Shown in pieces: positions 1-13,397 of a stretch of DNA of 64,000 nt; within the stretch, counting starts at the first letter, position 1; every line of letters begins with the position of its first letter. The notes beneath the pieces were generated by a model. The model did not search any database. It was given only the letters and a program-made list of their open reading frames with translations, and was not told where the DNA came from. Location of the stretch: contig OY987243.1 in assembly GCA_963920765.1 (NCBI GenBank), forward strand, positions 6,138,001-6,202,000. The letters are read 5' to 3'. Origin of the DNA: Ulota crispa. Its lineage: Eukaryota > Streptophyta > Bryopsida > Orthotrichales > Orthotrichaceae. A program made the position numbers and the translations under genes.

Positions 1-550
1 ATACAAGAACTCACCCAAGCTTGCCGAAGTGGAGACAAGATATTATGCAATCCGGGCGTAGTGGCTTTCCTTTGGCGCTGGAACCCATGAGGCAATTCCT
101 TGTCTTGACTTGTGGTTGGCATTCTAGTATTTTTATTATTGCTAGAGGGGTGGTTTCATGCATTTGGTACGTAATTTGGTCCCTCCAACTTAACCTTAAT
201 TTTATCTTCTTTCTTGTCTCTAATTCTATTAGCCAAATATTTGTATTACCCTGAAACACATCCGTTATGTTTTCTCGGTGGCTTTAAGACCTAACCGTAT
301 AGGTCAGTTGCCTCGCCCAAGAGATACTCCATTTATTGCCAAATTTTCTCATTAAGCAGTGGACACACAACTTAGTTGTGAGGATGAGCCCTCTTGGCCC
401 CGAGACCCTTCCTTAATTGACAAATGTCCTCACTTGGTGCACAATTTTGATGCCAAGGCCAACCCTCTCGGCCTCCAGACCCTTCTTAGAACGCTAGAAG
501 TCGTGACATGAAACTAAGTCACCCTTGTAGTTGTCCTCACGCTAACCCTT
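1..550. other. No gene identified; possible upstream part of the HNKW/SWIM element
   Basis: Broken plus-strand reading frames occur (for example DEPSWPRDPSLIDKCPHLVH near 385-445) but none is recognised. The phrase CTCTTGGCCCCGAGACCC recurs in diverged form 80 bases later. Confidence 0.4.
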
Positions 551-2129
551 GTGGTCTTGTACATAATGATAAACCTTGCCGCTGTAGACTCTAGTATATT
601 CTCTTTAGCTAAAAGACCTGCTTGTAATTTAGCTTCTTCTCAAAATCTTCTTCTTGGCTTTTTCATTTGGATATTTACTAATATTCTAATGTTTTTCCTG
701 CAAAATCTAAGTGATGACAAATGTGTTGAGATGCCATCTTGTAATTTGACAAAGTCAATCCACAACAAGTGGTTCCAGCAATCAAGAAATTGTAGTCTTG
801 ATCTGTATGTTGCAACTGTGGACAATTATGTTTGTGCTTCTCTACAGGTTGTACAGTACAATCAATTTCTGCAAGGTGACCATGGTGGACAATGGCTAAG
901 TAGAAAGGAGTTGCAAATGCATGCCGCTCATTGTTTTGCCATTCAATCATGAGACCTTGCAAGACTAAATGTCATGATAGATCAAGTTCCCGTTGCAAGT
1001 GAGTTTTGCACTTGTCAACCGCACTTTGAATGGGAGGAAGTTTTTGGGTCCTTGAAGCAAAAGGCCCACATTCCTCATGGGTTAGAGTCAGAATCCCACC
1101 GTCTAGACAAAGTGAACTACTCACAATCTCGAACTGGAATTCAGAGGATAATTGTGCATGCTAACAATAGCATATTATCACATATCTCTGAAAATTGTTC
1201 TTCACATGGTTTGCCTTCTAAGCTTGTTTTAGGTTCTGCAACCAATAATTGTCTTCCACTTCATGTAGGTGATGTGATTTCTATCATGGAGACTACATGT
1301 GATGAGAGCGAATGGCACATAGCTTGTTTCTCTAGATGTTCAACAAAGGCATGCTTTGCACAACAAACCAATACAAAGAAGAAGTGCACAACTCAAATTG
1401 TGCAATAAAATTGTAATACAGCAGCTCCAACATATACTGGTGGCATGACAAACTTCAGAAAGAACAAGGTGGAAGTGATGCAAATTTTATTTCTGCAACG
1501 ATAACATCAATTGTTGTGTCAAAGGTACAAACCGGAAATCTGGCTAGTGAAATTTGGTACAAATTTGAGCACCAAGAAGATTCTGGAGTTTGAGCAAGTT
1601 AGATTTCAACTCCCTCAATGCCAAGAGATTTCTTCAAGACTTATTTTTTGCCAATCATCAGTAACCATTGACTTGTCAGGGCACCCATCTCTTGCACTTC
1701 TAGATGAGCACCCTAAAACAAGGTTTGGAAAGCCTACACAACGTAGTCTAAAGGAGTGTACAACCAAACAATCAAATAATTGTGCATTAGCCAATTTGAT
1801 TTGTGGTCAAATTTAGAAGGTCATCCTCATTCCTCATTCAAGATTTGGGTGCATAGTTACATTGCAATCAGAATCAAGAAACAAGATAGAGCAGTACTTG
1901 CTAACCATTGAGTTGTTTCTTGAGTGCACATATCTTTTATTTGAAAGAGATGCCTATAGGGACGCTTGGCAAATGTGATCAATGGGTGCATTGTAAGTAC
2001 TTCTATTATATATTCACCATAGTTTGTAAAGTAGGCTCTAAGAGCAGCCCTTTTATATATGCACATACCTTTAGTTTTTTGGAGGTGAAACGCCTATTGA
2101 TGACACCTACCATGCATCTTTGTACTTGA
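551..2129 (+). pseudogene. Degenerate mobile-element protein, HNKW/SWIM-like family, copy 1
   Basis: One reading frame runs from about 551 to 1816, broken only by three stops (at 952, 1408 and about 1493). The read-through contains MPSCNLTKSIHNKWFQ (731-778), FGSLKQKAHIPHG, and WHIACFSRCSTKACFAQQ. After a frameshift, 1908-2129 continues with a SWIM-like zinc finger remnant, GKCDQWVHCKYFYYIF, in which the final His is Tyr. The same blocks recur in the same order at 61.5-63.6 kb, so this is a repeated element and not a chance frame. A DNA-transposase (MULE-like) origin is possible because those proteins carry a SWIM finger after the catalytic domain, but I see no catalytic motif. The element's 5' limit is not visible. 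Confidence 0.6.
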
Positions 2130-3086
2130 TAGTTGCTTTTGTACAATATATATTTCAAGGTGATTCTTGTATGGAGGGTACTTCTTATTTGTCATTTTCG
2201 TCATCATTCAATTAGTGATTTCTCTATAATATGTTTTTTTTTGTCATATTGCTTTTTGTTCAAAAATGTACACAAAGAACCATTTCAAGTTTTTTTCATC
2301 AACGACTAAGCCAAATTACCCATAGCTGTCTGCCCATGGTCATAGGGCTTTCAATTTCCACAATCATAGGAAAAATATTACACAACATAAAAACTTGAAA
2401 AGAAAACATGTCATCTCTATACAAAAATAAGTCATTCTCTAAATTTTTTTTTTTTTTTTCTCCAAATTTTTTTGCTACCCATCAAATCTTGGCTCACTGC
2501 TCACATATTCTTGGCTCACCATTCTGTGCTCACCAAGTTATGCTCACCAAAGAGCGTCGTCCTTGCAAGCACTTTTGCCTCCCTTTGCCATTCTGGAAGT
2601 TTGGGGAGCAGTTTGGCATACCACTAGAGATACTCTAAGCATATTTTGGATTGTGCCAATTCAATGGCCACTCTTTTAATCATCAAATACTTATATTGAC
2701 TATTTAAACCTTTGAGGCTTGGCTAACCAATTTGTGGTTGACTTTTGCACATTTTCATCCACATAGGTTAAACCATATGTGGGATGCATTTTCTTTGCTA
2801 AAAACAAATGTTATCTCGGGATCACAACAACATGTTGAAAGTGTTATTAGATCATTCGGATCTAAACAAAAAAGGTTATAATAATAAAAGGTGTATATGG
2901 AGGTTTTTTACGTTTTCCAATTTGAAAAGATATACAACCACGTGCAAAAGTAATGACCATTTTTGTTGTCTTACAATGAAGCAATTTTTCAAAAGTGCTT
3001 TCAAAAAATATATATATATCCACTCACTCTTGGGAGCTTATTTGTGTATTGAAAGATTGACAACCATTCTTCCTTATATTAATCTC
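2130..3086. other. Intergenic, nothing identified
   Basis: AT-rich DNA with a T homopolymer near 2447-2459. Short open frames lack protein-like composition. Confidence 0.5.
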
Positions 3087-3090
3087 TTAA

Positions 3091-3735
3091 CTCCTCACCA
3101 CCTAAGGGGCCCAAATCAAAATTCTCTAAATTTTATTTAGGGATGCTCAACCTTTCTACAAGATTTTTTAATGATTATTATTATTTTTAAACTCTTATTG
3201 AAATCTAGTTTCAACATCAAGAGTCTAATTTTGAAGATGAATTAAAGTGATTTGTCTATTCAAGATTTTGTGCAAGGGTGTCCACTGCAAATCTTCACTT
3301 TCTAAAGTTGAAGGCTCTTGGAAATGAGCTTCAAGTACACTAGAACTTGGAGAAAAAATCACATTAAAATTTCAATTTAAAAAATTGTAAAATAGATTTT
3401 GAGAAGCCATAAATTGATTGGAGTTAAGCATGTTATACTTTACATACTCATATTTTTTTGGTACCCTCGGTTTTAGGTTTGAGATGCAAAAAGAGGATTG
3501 AAAGGCTTCCAATCACTTTCACAATTTTAACACCCTTGTGATTAAACACTATAATATTTCAATCCATAAATGATATTGTTGTGATTTCTTTTCCTATGTG
3601 ATCTATGACATGTCTACTTTGAAATTGTACAATTGTGCTTCAGAGAAATTTGATAAGATTGATCAAAATGCTGGTGTTTTGTTCACTTTCAAGCAAATTC
3701 TAAGATACTCCAAACTACCATGGACCTACAAGGAA
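3091..3735. mobile_element. TTAA-type non-autonomous element, family A copy 1
   Basis: TTAA (3087-3090) precedes the left end CTCCTCACCACC. The interior (for example TTTGTCTATTCAAGATTTTG and GTACACTAGAACTTGGAG) is shared, in the same orientation, with 18937-19590 and 50675-51347. The right end is decayed, so the limit is approximate. No coding region. Confidence 0.65.
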
Positions 3736-4540
3736 GGGAGAGACAGGTACATACATGCATGAAGTGATTTATATTGAGGCTATACTTTGAATCAACTTGA
3801 TGACATTTGTGAGCAACTTGATGACATTTGTGAGTTAACCAGTCGCTCGTAGTTCAAAAAAATTCAAAATTTTAAATTGACCACATTTTGTGAAAAGATT
3901 GCTACTGCAGAATTAGTTTATTGCAGGGATATTCATGTTGCCTCCGTTGGTACAACGGGTACCTAAACTCGTCACAAAAATTTAAAAAACCGGAAGTATC
4001 AAATACCTCAGAACCCATGAGTTTCAATTTTAGAACCTAAACGTGTCTTCTTCCTGAGAACCTATGTGTTTCACTTTTAGAACTCGTGTTTCAATGGCAC
4101 TAGCATTGTAAACAGGTGATTCTTCATCCTAAGGGAAAGAAATCTCCAAGGAAATGGGTTCCACACATTAAACAACACAACCCGCAACAAAACTAAATCA
4201 CGGTCATCTACATTTGTGGTGGCAAACAGACAGTCACCTAATCTCTTCTTTTTGCTTTGATCTCCATCCCTGTCGATATAGCACATCCCATAAGTTCAAC
4301 CTTCAATTGTTAGAGAAACATTAGAGTGTCTTCAACTGTAGCTGAAAGAGATCAGGCAAACGAGGAAAAACTTCTCCAGAAGGTCAGAGTCCTGGTATGC
4401 ATCATTATAATAGATTTCATGCCTCTGCCAATCATGTGAGATGGAGATAAGATGCAACGATGCAACCTATTCAAATCTCTTATGCACATGAGAAATTTAC
4501 TCATGAGAACCTTCTGCTGGTGATCATGGTTTCTGGTGTG
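3736..4540. other. Intergenic and TTI1 3' region
   Basis: The last few hundred bases before the TTI1 stop (4541) should include its 3' untranslated region; no polyadenylation site could be fixed. A 22-bp phrase, GCAACTTGATGACATTTGTG, is duplicated near 3795-3832. Confidence 0.4.
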
Positions 4541-7500
4541 CTAATGCACATTTTCGCAAGAGGACGCCAGTTTTGCAAGTAACTTCTCAGCAGCTCTTCT
4601 GTCAACCACGGCGTCGCCACTGTGATTGGAATATTGTACCCACATGGCATCCTTTGGACTAGCCAAGGGAGGGAAAATTTGCACAAACGTAGGAAATTCA
4701 TCTCCTGGCGACGAAAGTCCTTGATTCTGCCCATCTGCCAGCCAAATAATCCTCAGTCACAATGAAGAGATAACACATATGGTTAGGACTGCCATAATCT
4801 TCCTGAATACCATAAACCCTTAAACGTCAAACGCCTACTTCGTCGTATTAGGGTTGTTGAATTCTAAATTTACAACTTGAAAAGAACAAAAATAAAGTGA
4901 TCCTAACCCCTGAATGCCCAAGATAAAAATACTATGTCCACTTTGAGAGCTAAGAGTTTATTGTAGTGACTTTCAAAACATGTTCAAAAATGTAGGACAT
5001 CTTTCTTCTTTCGATTGGTACATTTTCTAACCTTCCTTTTCCAAGCCCTATAGAGATGGAAGCAGCTGTTTGGGCACTTTCGGGGTTAGATAAACACAAC
5101 ATTCACTCATTTTACAAAAAAACCCCAGAGGCTGTGCCAATTTGCAACAGTGGCATGTAGACAACGATCATGAAGAGCGAGAAATGATTTCTAAACGTGC
5201 AGAGACGTACCGGAAACAAGATCTGCCACGACAAGCCAAACCAGATCCGAGTCTAAATTTGAAAGAGCAACGACTGTTTCCGCTGCAGCCGCTTGCAAGG
5301 CCTGCACTTTACAAGCCAGAGCCACAACCAACGATACAATTGGCTTGTATGTGGTCTCAAGCGCAGGAGAGCTTTTCTGATGCCCTGCAATGATCTCTAT
5401 GCATTTCAGCACTGCTTTTTGGACTTTCAATTTAGCTGCCAGCGGCGTTCCAGTCTCGAGCATCTCATTCCCTTGATTCCTCAGCAGCAACAATTCTTTA
5501 CTTGACTTCGGTCGTAAGGCATCAGAAGGACGGTTCGTGTACAAGGAAGGTCCATCACGAAGAAGTTTGAGCAGAAGAGGGAGAGCATCCTTTGCTATAC
5601 GGCGAGTGAAGAATTGACCACCACAGATGGCAATAAGATTTGCTATAACAGCCAGCACCCGCACAAGGACCTGACAGAACAAGCACTAGTTAGGATTCTT
5701 GTGACTTCCAACGTGCCGGAAGAAACATCTTTTACACACATTTTGAAACAAACAAGCTCTTCACATTCAAGTTCATAAATGCAATGAAGAGGAAAAAGAA
5801 GCATTACTGCGGGTTGGGTATGACGAAGGCAAGGCACTAGTTGTGGCCACATTTGATTCATACTTGGCAAAAGTATGTTGCTTCGATTACTTTCATCATG
5901 GTGGCCGCCAAAAGGCTCTGCAGCATCTGGATCACCATTTGCAGATATTTTAAGAAAATCTACCACAGCAATACGCTGAGCTTGCAGGTGAGGAAACGTT
6001 GCATCCATGTCCGCCAATCCTGCTATTCCATCCTGGACATAACCTAAAATTAGGATTTGTAGAACAAAAGTTGACTCCTTTGTCAGATCCAAAGAACACG
6101 TTGGTTACTACTGTAGCAATTAATCTAAGCTAGCACTGGCAAAAAACGCTTTCTTCCGGCCACCATCGTTAAACGTGTGATCATAATTAAACTCACCTCT
6201 ATTGCATCCAGCACAAGAAGGCACGTCTGAGTGTCTTGTGAAGCCAACAGTGGTGCACATGCATAGAGACAGGATGTTGCCACTGACGCCACTGATTTAC
6301 ACCGCCTCTCTCTGCCTTGAATTTCAGTGATCATTTGCTCAATAACCAATTGCCCTGCCTCAATGTCCACATCCAAATTCTCTGCTAAAGTAACTCTAAC
6401 TTCAGCTTCCGTTCTCATAGCGTCACTTACCATAATACCACCTTCAACTCGGGCTGCCTTGGCTATCTCCCGAAGTGCCTGAAAACATCAGAATTCTAAT
6501 TACATTATTCCATAATATTACTTGGTGCAGGCTTGCGTCCAACAGATACATTCATTTAGGAACCAACCCTTGAGCGTTGCTAAAGGTTGTACAATGTTAA
6601 TTCAACATATCAAGTACTGAATGACTTCCCTTGCTCGTTAGATAACACCAGAAACCCACGGCTCAGCATGAACTAGGCGGAAAAAACAGTTACTGTTGAC
6701 ATCTCCCAAAAGAAAATTCTTCGCAAGACGCATCAAAACCTCCAACCCTTACTTCTAAAGGTTAGTACAAAAATAGGGCATTAAGCATCTGGGTAAGGGA
6801 CGGAAAAAGTAAAAATCCACGCAAAGACCAAATGACTTACCCGTAGCAATGGCACAGTGAATTGCGGGTGCCTGCTTCTTGCAGGAATCTCGAGTTCCAA
6901 AACAATGCATTGCATCTGCAATTATTAAAGTAAACGAACAAAGATTAGTATATGTCCACAAAGTTGCTATTGAAAAACACGAACTAAACTAAGCTTAAAT
7001 ACTTCAGGCTGAACGAAACAAAATCCATATCCTTCCGCACTAACACATAGCTCAGACGACCTCTAGTATTAATCTTTCCACAGCGAGCCTTACAGGTTCT
7101 TCAAGAAGGGGCAGAAGGTGTGGGGCAGCCCCAGTATGTCTAAGAATAGCTGCCAACAGAGACGGAGAATGCGGATGCAGTTCGAGATGCCGGAGCTGTC
7201 TACATAAAGAGTCCACCACATAGTCCGCATTCTGAACCACCAATTCTTTGACCTGGATTTAGATACTCCGTATCAGAAACCCAGCAAAAGTCCATCATGT
7301 AAGTAAAACTTTGGCACTAAATGAAAGAATTATCATACGAGATGTATCACTTACCGACTGGTAGCCACTGTGGTAACAAATAGCCCTCAGGGCAAGATCT
7401 GCTGCAAAACTGACATTGCTGTTAGTTGAGGCAAGTTTTTCCAGTAGTGGGTACAGCACAAGAGCTAGAAATCCTTTATCCTCAAACGCTTTCCCGAGAG

Positions 7501-10500
7501 CTAGACCAAAGACGCCAATGCCTTCCACAAGAACCTGAATTCAGAAATGTTGCAAAAAATAAGATTAATTTCATCTGTGGCATTTGTTTTTGGTTTAATT
7601 CAGAAAGACCACATCAACGAAGCACAGAAGAAAAGCATAAGATAATTACACACAACCTGCTGGAACATAGCGTTGTCTTGAAGAACATGCAAAAGTGGCA
7701 TCTCAACCACGGCGTAACCACGATCAGAAAAAGTCCCGGCATCAACTGGAAGGTCCCATAATTCAGGCATGAGATAATCATGCAGAATGCTGCCCATACA
7801 CTCACAGATGCGAGCCTCCACTTCAGTGTCATTCTTATGTTGCCACGTATCAAAACCACATGATTCTTTAGATGATTGAACTCCAAAGAGACTAGAAAGT
7901 TCGCTAGTCCAGGCCCCTGAGGCACCATAAACAAGTTCAGTGAGAACGCAAGCTGATGCTGCAGATGCACGTTGTTGTTGACCAGAGCCGAAGTCTACGC
8001 TATTAGTCCTTTGCTCCTGCTGCTGACTGAGCACATCTGCGGCTTGTTGTAAAATTTCCAAAAGGGTGTCAACCACGCACATTAAGGCGGGATTCCCAGG
8101 TTTACCTACAAATACAAGACATTCAACTTTAGGAACATGTACGGCACATGCACAAGCTGCAGGTATTCAGCACCACAGATGTGGTCAGCACTAAAGAGTA
8201 TTACCAGAGCCAGCTGCTCGACCCACAAGCCTGATGATGCTTGCAATCGCTTTGTAGACCCTATGAGCAATCTGTGGGAGCCATGGTGGCATACGAGGCA
8301 GCTGCTCTGCTGCAATGACTTCTTCTATCTTTTTCTGTTTATGCTTCTTAAACCCTTCCCGCTGGTCAGTCTCTGTGCCTGACTTGGGATCAGATATGAT
8401 CAGGAGGGCTTCCGCTTTCGATGCAGTGCTCAAACTACTTAGGTCAATGGGCCCAGCGAATGTAGAGGAAAAGCTCAAACATTGCAACATGATATTGGCA
8501 AACCTTTGACAAGCTTCCTGTAAACCTCACACATCAAATCAGACACCAGTCAAAACTTAGACAGAAGAATAATAAGTTTTGGCAATCTAGGGTTGAGAGT
8601 GAAACTTGTTAGTGCAACAGACATTTCCATCAAGATGTGCACAGAAGGAGCAAGTATTGATCAGTGGGTTCGAAATTTCTCACCAAAGATACAAGAAAGC
8701 TTGAGCGCACAGCTTCTGGACCCACAAAGTAGAGAGCAGCAGCTAAACGTCGTGCATGAAGAACTGCTAGAGTTTCATTCCCTGTGAACACTGCTTGGGG
8801 AAGCCTCTCCAGCAATCTTGAATGATGAACGAAAAAAAACTCGTCATACTCATGTATACAAGTGTTTAAAATGTTATAAAGGTTGAACGAAGTCCAAGAA
8901 GATAGTCCAGAAAACCAGATAATATATTCATCTGCTTTAGGTAGTTGCAAACCTTAATATTCCTTCCGAACAGAGACAGCTGAAAAGGCAAACTTCGAAG
9001 TATGGCCGAATAACAACCAAATTAGATGTCGCACAAAGATAGTAGAGGACAATTGCAAGAAATTTATGCGCATCGTGCATATGACAACGACTTCAGTAAC
9101 CACCACCGAGCACATGAAAAGTTGGATAAACCATAACCACTGGACTTACAACAATTATATGTTTCTCAACTTAGACGCTCTTTCAACCTAAAAAGTTCCA
9201 TCCATGCAAACACAGCATACCTCTCTAGAAGGTTCAAGATAGCTTGTTTCTGCAGCTTTGACCTACGTATGCACCGAGACTGATGCACTTTTTCACCCTC
9301 ATTATCATCATTACTCTTCTTCAGAAACTTGTCGATAGATAGAAGAACCACAAGACTTGAGCTCGCTGCTGATGCAACGTATTGCCATTCATCACAAGCT
9401 AATGCCAACAAACACTCCTGCATCAAGCGACCGTGATTTCTGTCTTACGTACTGCGGTCAAATGATACAATGCTTCAAGAATCTGAACATGACGAATCAT
9501 TCATATATAATGCTATTATTTCTAAAAATAATAGGCGTTCTTACCAGGAACAAGGAAGTACACCTCTCAAGCGTGCCACCACAGGAGAAGAGAAGCACAG
9601 CAGCAGATTCTACAACCGCCAACCTCACCGTCGCAGAAGGATGGGCACATAGCTACAAATTCAACACCCGACAAGTGTCAACAATTGCACTTGCTAAAGG
9701 TGTCTGTGCACGTACAACTACAAGTCCTCTCTACTGCAAGTTTTTCCATGGGACGACCAATAACTAACAGTGCTAATTACATTTAAATAGAGATGCACAA
9801 GAAGCCAATTAAGTGCAAGCAAATGGCTGCTTACCAAGGGCACCATCTCAGATAGTATAGATTCCAAACGCGCTACGATTGATTCTAACCATTTCCGATC
9901 ACGCTCTAATCGAAGTGGTGCACCCAGTGTTTTTGCCTCTGCCTTCAATACTTCTTTGTCATCAGGGGCAGCCTCAGCAATGGATGAGCTACTCATGTTC
10001 AAATCTCCATGCACCCCTGCCTCTAGAGACTCCCCAGCTTTTCTTATATCCTCTTTGAGTAGCACCACTTGAAGATTCTCAAGTGCTGTCTCTACCTGAT
10101 CAGTAATATAGCCTATTTCACTGGGCTCTGGATCAATCTCCAATAAGCAGGAATGATTCCGAGAATCTGCTAATACCAATACAAGCAACTCTGCTAAAGC
10201 TCTTAGGCTTTCTTCTAAAGCTCCGGTGCTTCCTGCTGCTCCTACCGATTTGTAAGTCGCTGTTGTCACAGATCGCTTGCTTGTGACCATGGAACTGCGT
10301 ATTGCTTTCGTGAGGCCGCTAACCACCCCAGGAAGGAAAAATGCCAAAGAATCTGCATTAGCAACCTGCAACAGAGACAATCGAGACTAAGAAAATGTCC
10401 ACGACAGAATCCTACCTAAACGTTCGGGAGAGAAGAGCAACAATCGGGCACCAATGCGGTGTTACCATCTCCAAGTCAAAAATTAACATGGGAGAGTTGA

Positions 10501-12278
10501 ATTTAGGTGTTTGATTGTGCAGGCACTTATGCCAAGGGCTCTTCACTATACTATACATATCATGCCCATCAGCTTTAGTTTCAATCCAGAGCAAAATAAG
10601 TTATAAAAATAAAATAAAAAACCCTACCTAGCTAAAGCCATCTACGCTGCGGCAAAAAAAATAGCAAACACTGATCGAAACTTCAGCAGGGGCATTGAGC
10701 AGAACACTAAAACGTGCACCTTAAAAATAAATTGCAGGCGTGCCTTGAAATTTCTAATATCCCTCCTCAGGGGTATGAGACAGTACAATCAGTTCATAGC
10801 AAAAAATCAACAAAAAGGTGAGACGTAGGGTATAAATTACCTTTAAAACAAGAACGCGGAGCACTGATACAGCATCTTCCCGTAGCTTACCACTTCCAAC
10901 ACTTCCTAAAGCCGCTTCTGCATCTGCGATCTAGAAAACAGTACACCATCGACACACCTATCGATAAATGCGGAGGAAAGCATCAAAGCTTGCCAACATG
11001 CAAGAATTTAACCCAGGCTTTCACCAGCCCAGTTGATGTCCAAGACAAAACTGAATTTCGTAAATAAATTACGAACAATTGAACTGAAACAAACCTGCAG
11101 AAGTAAAGACAACAGATGGCCAATTGCAGGGGCCATGTCCACTGATTGTAGATACCCTAACGGGCATACTTCTGGAGCTGCGGAACCAACCGTATTCTCG
11201 TCGCCAGCCAAATCTTCTTCCTCTCCAATGTAACCGTAACCTTCGTATAGGTTTCCAGGATCTTGCCTCAATATGCTAAAGGGCGACGGAAGAATATATT
11301 TACATCTGCAAGATGAGGATTTGCAGGCTAGTAAGGCCTGGAAGAAAGCTCTTAAGCACATAACAATACCATGTCGAAACTCCTCCGAGGCCTCTGCTGG
11401 AGACAGCATGGCAGCTCCTGTCAACTTGCGAAGTAAAGTGGTCATCTGCAGCAAGAAACAGACAAACTAATAAGAAACTATGACAAGCGATATACAAAAG
11501 ACAAGCGTCTTTGTGTCCAGTTGAAACCATATTGTCCAATTCTGCCGATGAATAACAAATACTAGTTCCAGAATGACACAATCAACAAGAAGTAAGATTT
11601 GCACCTGAGATACTGATTGACAAGGACACTTCTCCAATATTGCGTTCAAGCAAGCCACAGCATTCTCTGCCACCTTGTCGCCTACATTCAATCGCTTGTA
11701 CCCTTCTTGTGCTCCTTTATTCGCTCGGCATGCGACAGCCGCATCCAAAAGTAGCACGACAGGAAACAACAAATAACTGGAATAACCAGTGAAATTTTTT
11801 AAATCAGCTAGACCACGTTCACGGTCTTCTTACACAAAATAAAACTTCAAATGACAAGGCGGTCTCTCCACAAAATCAAGAAAGCAATTTTCCGTTGGTT
11901 GATCCTATCTCCTTCTCAAGTGTACGACTCAGCAATCATTCAATCCCGAAAATTCACCATTAAAAAGAATCGAAAACTCGCATCGTAATAAAAATCCAAT
12001 AAAAGAACTAATTTTTGAAAAACTAATCAGAAACCTAACAAGAACAACACCAGAAGCAATTTTCAAAGGACGATTACTCACTCGAAACACGCTTGAAGTC
12101 CATCAACGGGCTCCTTTCTCACAAGCGCCTGCAAGGAGATCAAAAGCTGCGCACATTCATCCGGTCGCGTGGTGACAGTCTCCAGAAGCTTAGTGCAAAG
12201 CGGACGAAGAACAGCAAAGGTGCGCTTGGCAACCTGCTTGGCCATCTCCTCGCGGTCTTCCTCCGACGTTTGCTCCAT
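4541..12278 (-). CDS. TTI1: TTI1 homologue, TELO2-interacting protein 1 (17 exons, 1372 aa)
   Basis: TTI1 is a HEAT/ARM alpha-solenoid that joins TELO2 and TTI2 in the TTT complex, which works with Hsp90/R2TP to fold and stabilise PIK-related kinases such as TOR, ATM and ATR. I read exons on the minus strand as 12278-12082, 11776-11605, 11445-11095, 10930-10841, 10365-9835, 9652-9564, 9439-9221, 8816-8684, 8517-8205, 8105-7657, 7534-7355, 7252-7094, 6915-6841, 6478-6197, 6032-5808, 5670-5211 and 4734-4541. All begin after AG, end before GT and keep phase, totalling 4119 nt. Family-typical stretches are LFPVVLLLDAA (exon 2), LSPAEASEEFR (exon 3), AFFLPGVVSGL (exon 5), NADYVVDSLCRQLRHLELHP and LLPLLEEP (exon 12), ICGGQFF (exon 16) and the C-terminal FPPLASPKDAMWVQYS (exon 17). 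The ATG at 12278 is chosen; a GTG nine bases upstream is not. The exon 6/7 junction is least certain: a stronger-looking donor at 9545 breaks the frame. No internal stop or frameshift; the gene appears functional. Confidence 0.95.
4907..5085. mobile_element. 179-bp TTAA-type MITE in TTI1 intron 16
   Basis: The left end CCCCTGAATGCCCAAG and the right end TTTGGGCACTTTCGGGG are imperfect inverted repeats of the same end type as the TTAA-flanked elements elsewhere in the window. Flanks read CTAA on the left and TTAG on the right, each one change from TTAA. It lies wholly inside intron 16 (4735-5210) of TTI1 and does not disturb the splice sites. Confidence 0.6.
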
Positions 12279-13397
12279 GCCAGGCACTCAATCGTCGCCT
12301 TTAACCTAAACCCTTACACAACTCACAGTCGATCATATCAATACATGTCAAACATCTGTGCAAATCAAGCACACAAACATACTTCTCGTACTAGGATTAG
12401 AGCATCCAAGCGGAAGAATTGAAATATAGCTCCGCATTCGCGACGACATACCAGAAAACTGATGAGATCACGCCCTGCACACTTCTTAAGGTCTCCGCGG
12501 GCCGTTCGTCGTCTGTTTCACCAGCTGACTCTCATTTTTGGACATAAAAAAAGGTCTAAATTCACGTATCCCTTCCAGCGTTCATCTCAATGTGGCGTTC
12601 TTCTTCGGACTCGTTCCTTCAAAAATCTAACACAGCGATAGCATCGAATGAATTAGGTCAACATACGGCCAAAATATGAAGAAAGACACTGCAACGTTAA
12701 GACCTACTCGAAGCGCTGTAAAGTTAAGTTCCATTGATCGCCAGGCATCAAACCTAATCGCTCGCGATTAGGATATAATGCAATAGCCAGAAATGCGCGC
12801 CCTGAGAGCTTGCTAGGGCGATGATCGACGCTCTCGACTTCTTCTCAATTGCTATCGACATTGCAAGTCTAGAGCCGGTGAGGTAAAGCTTAGCGGGCGC
12901 CCTGCATTCAAGCGAGGCGACCTTCAAATGGCTCGCAAGCCTTTCGTTCTAGAACCTTGCAGAATCATGCAAGGAAAAAGATTTGCCGAATCATGCAAGA
13001 TAAAGATTGGGAATTGCTAACGTGGCACCCTAAATCAGGGTTTAATTTTTGTTTTTGTCAGGGTAGAGCGACCCGCACAGGGCTATTATTTTCATTTTTG
13101 GTTTTTATCTCTACTTGTCAAAGACGTGGGTTGTAGGTTGAATTTTTTGCAACTTACCTTGAATTTTAGTAGTAGGCAAGTTGCAATATTTTCTCATCTA
13201 GTTTAGTATTTTGTTTACAAGTTTTTTCTTGTCTAAGAACTTTTAGCTACTTGCATGGTAGCTTATTAGGCTATAAATGGCAACTTTTACATTTAGTTCA
13301 TATATTCTTCAGTTATGTGAATTGGTGATGTCTAACATCAATTTTCAATAGTTGTTTTCTTTGTTAGTTATAATGCTAAACTTGGACATTTGCAAAG
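12279..13397. promoter_or_regulatory. TTI1 5' leader and presumed promoter region
   Basis: This stretch up to about 13000 is richer in G+C and CpG than the surrounding DNA, as expected upstream of an expressed gene. No convincing TATA box was found on the minus strand. No other gene is supported. Confidence 0.4.

Noticed and set aside
2808..3140. 110-codon plus-strand frame
   Set aside because: Composition is not protein-like and its end lies in the family A element; no match to a known fold is apparent.
8630..8683. Extension of TTI1 exon 8 through the open frame to 8630
   Set aside because: A good donor (GTGAGA after 8684) restores phase with exon 9; the extra codons are intron sequence.
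12276..12287. Upstream GTG (12285-12287) as the start of TTI1
   Set aside because: Nuclear plant genes start at ATG; the in-frame ATG at 12276-12278 is three codons downstream and gives a family-like N terminus.
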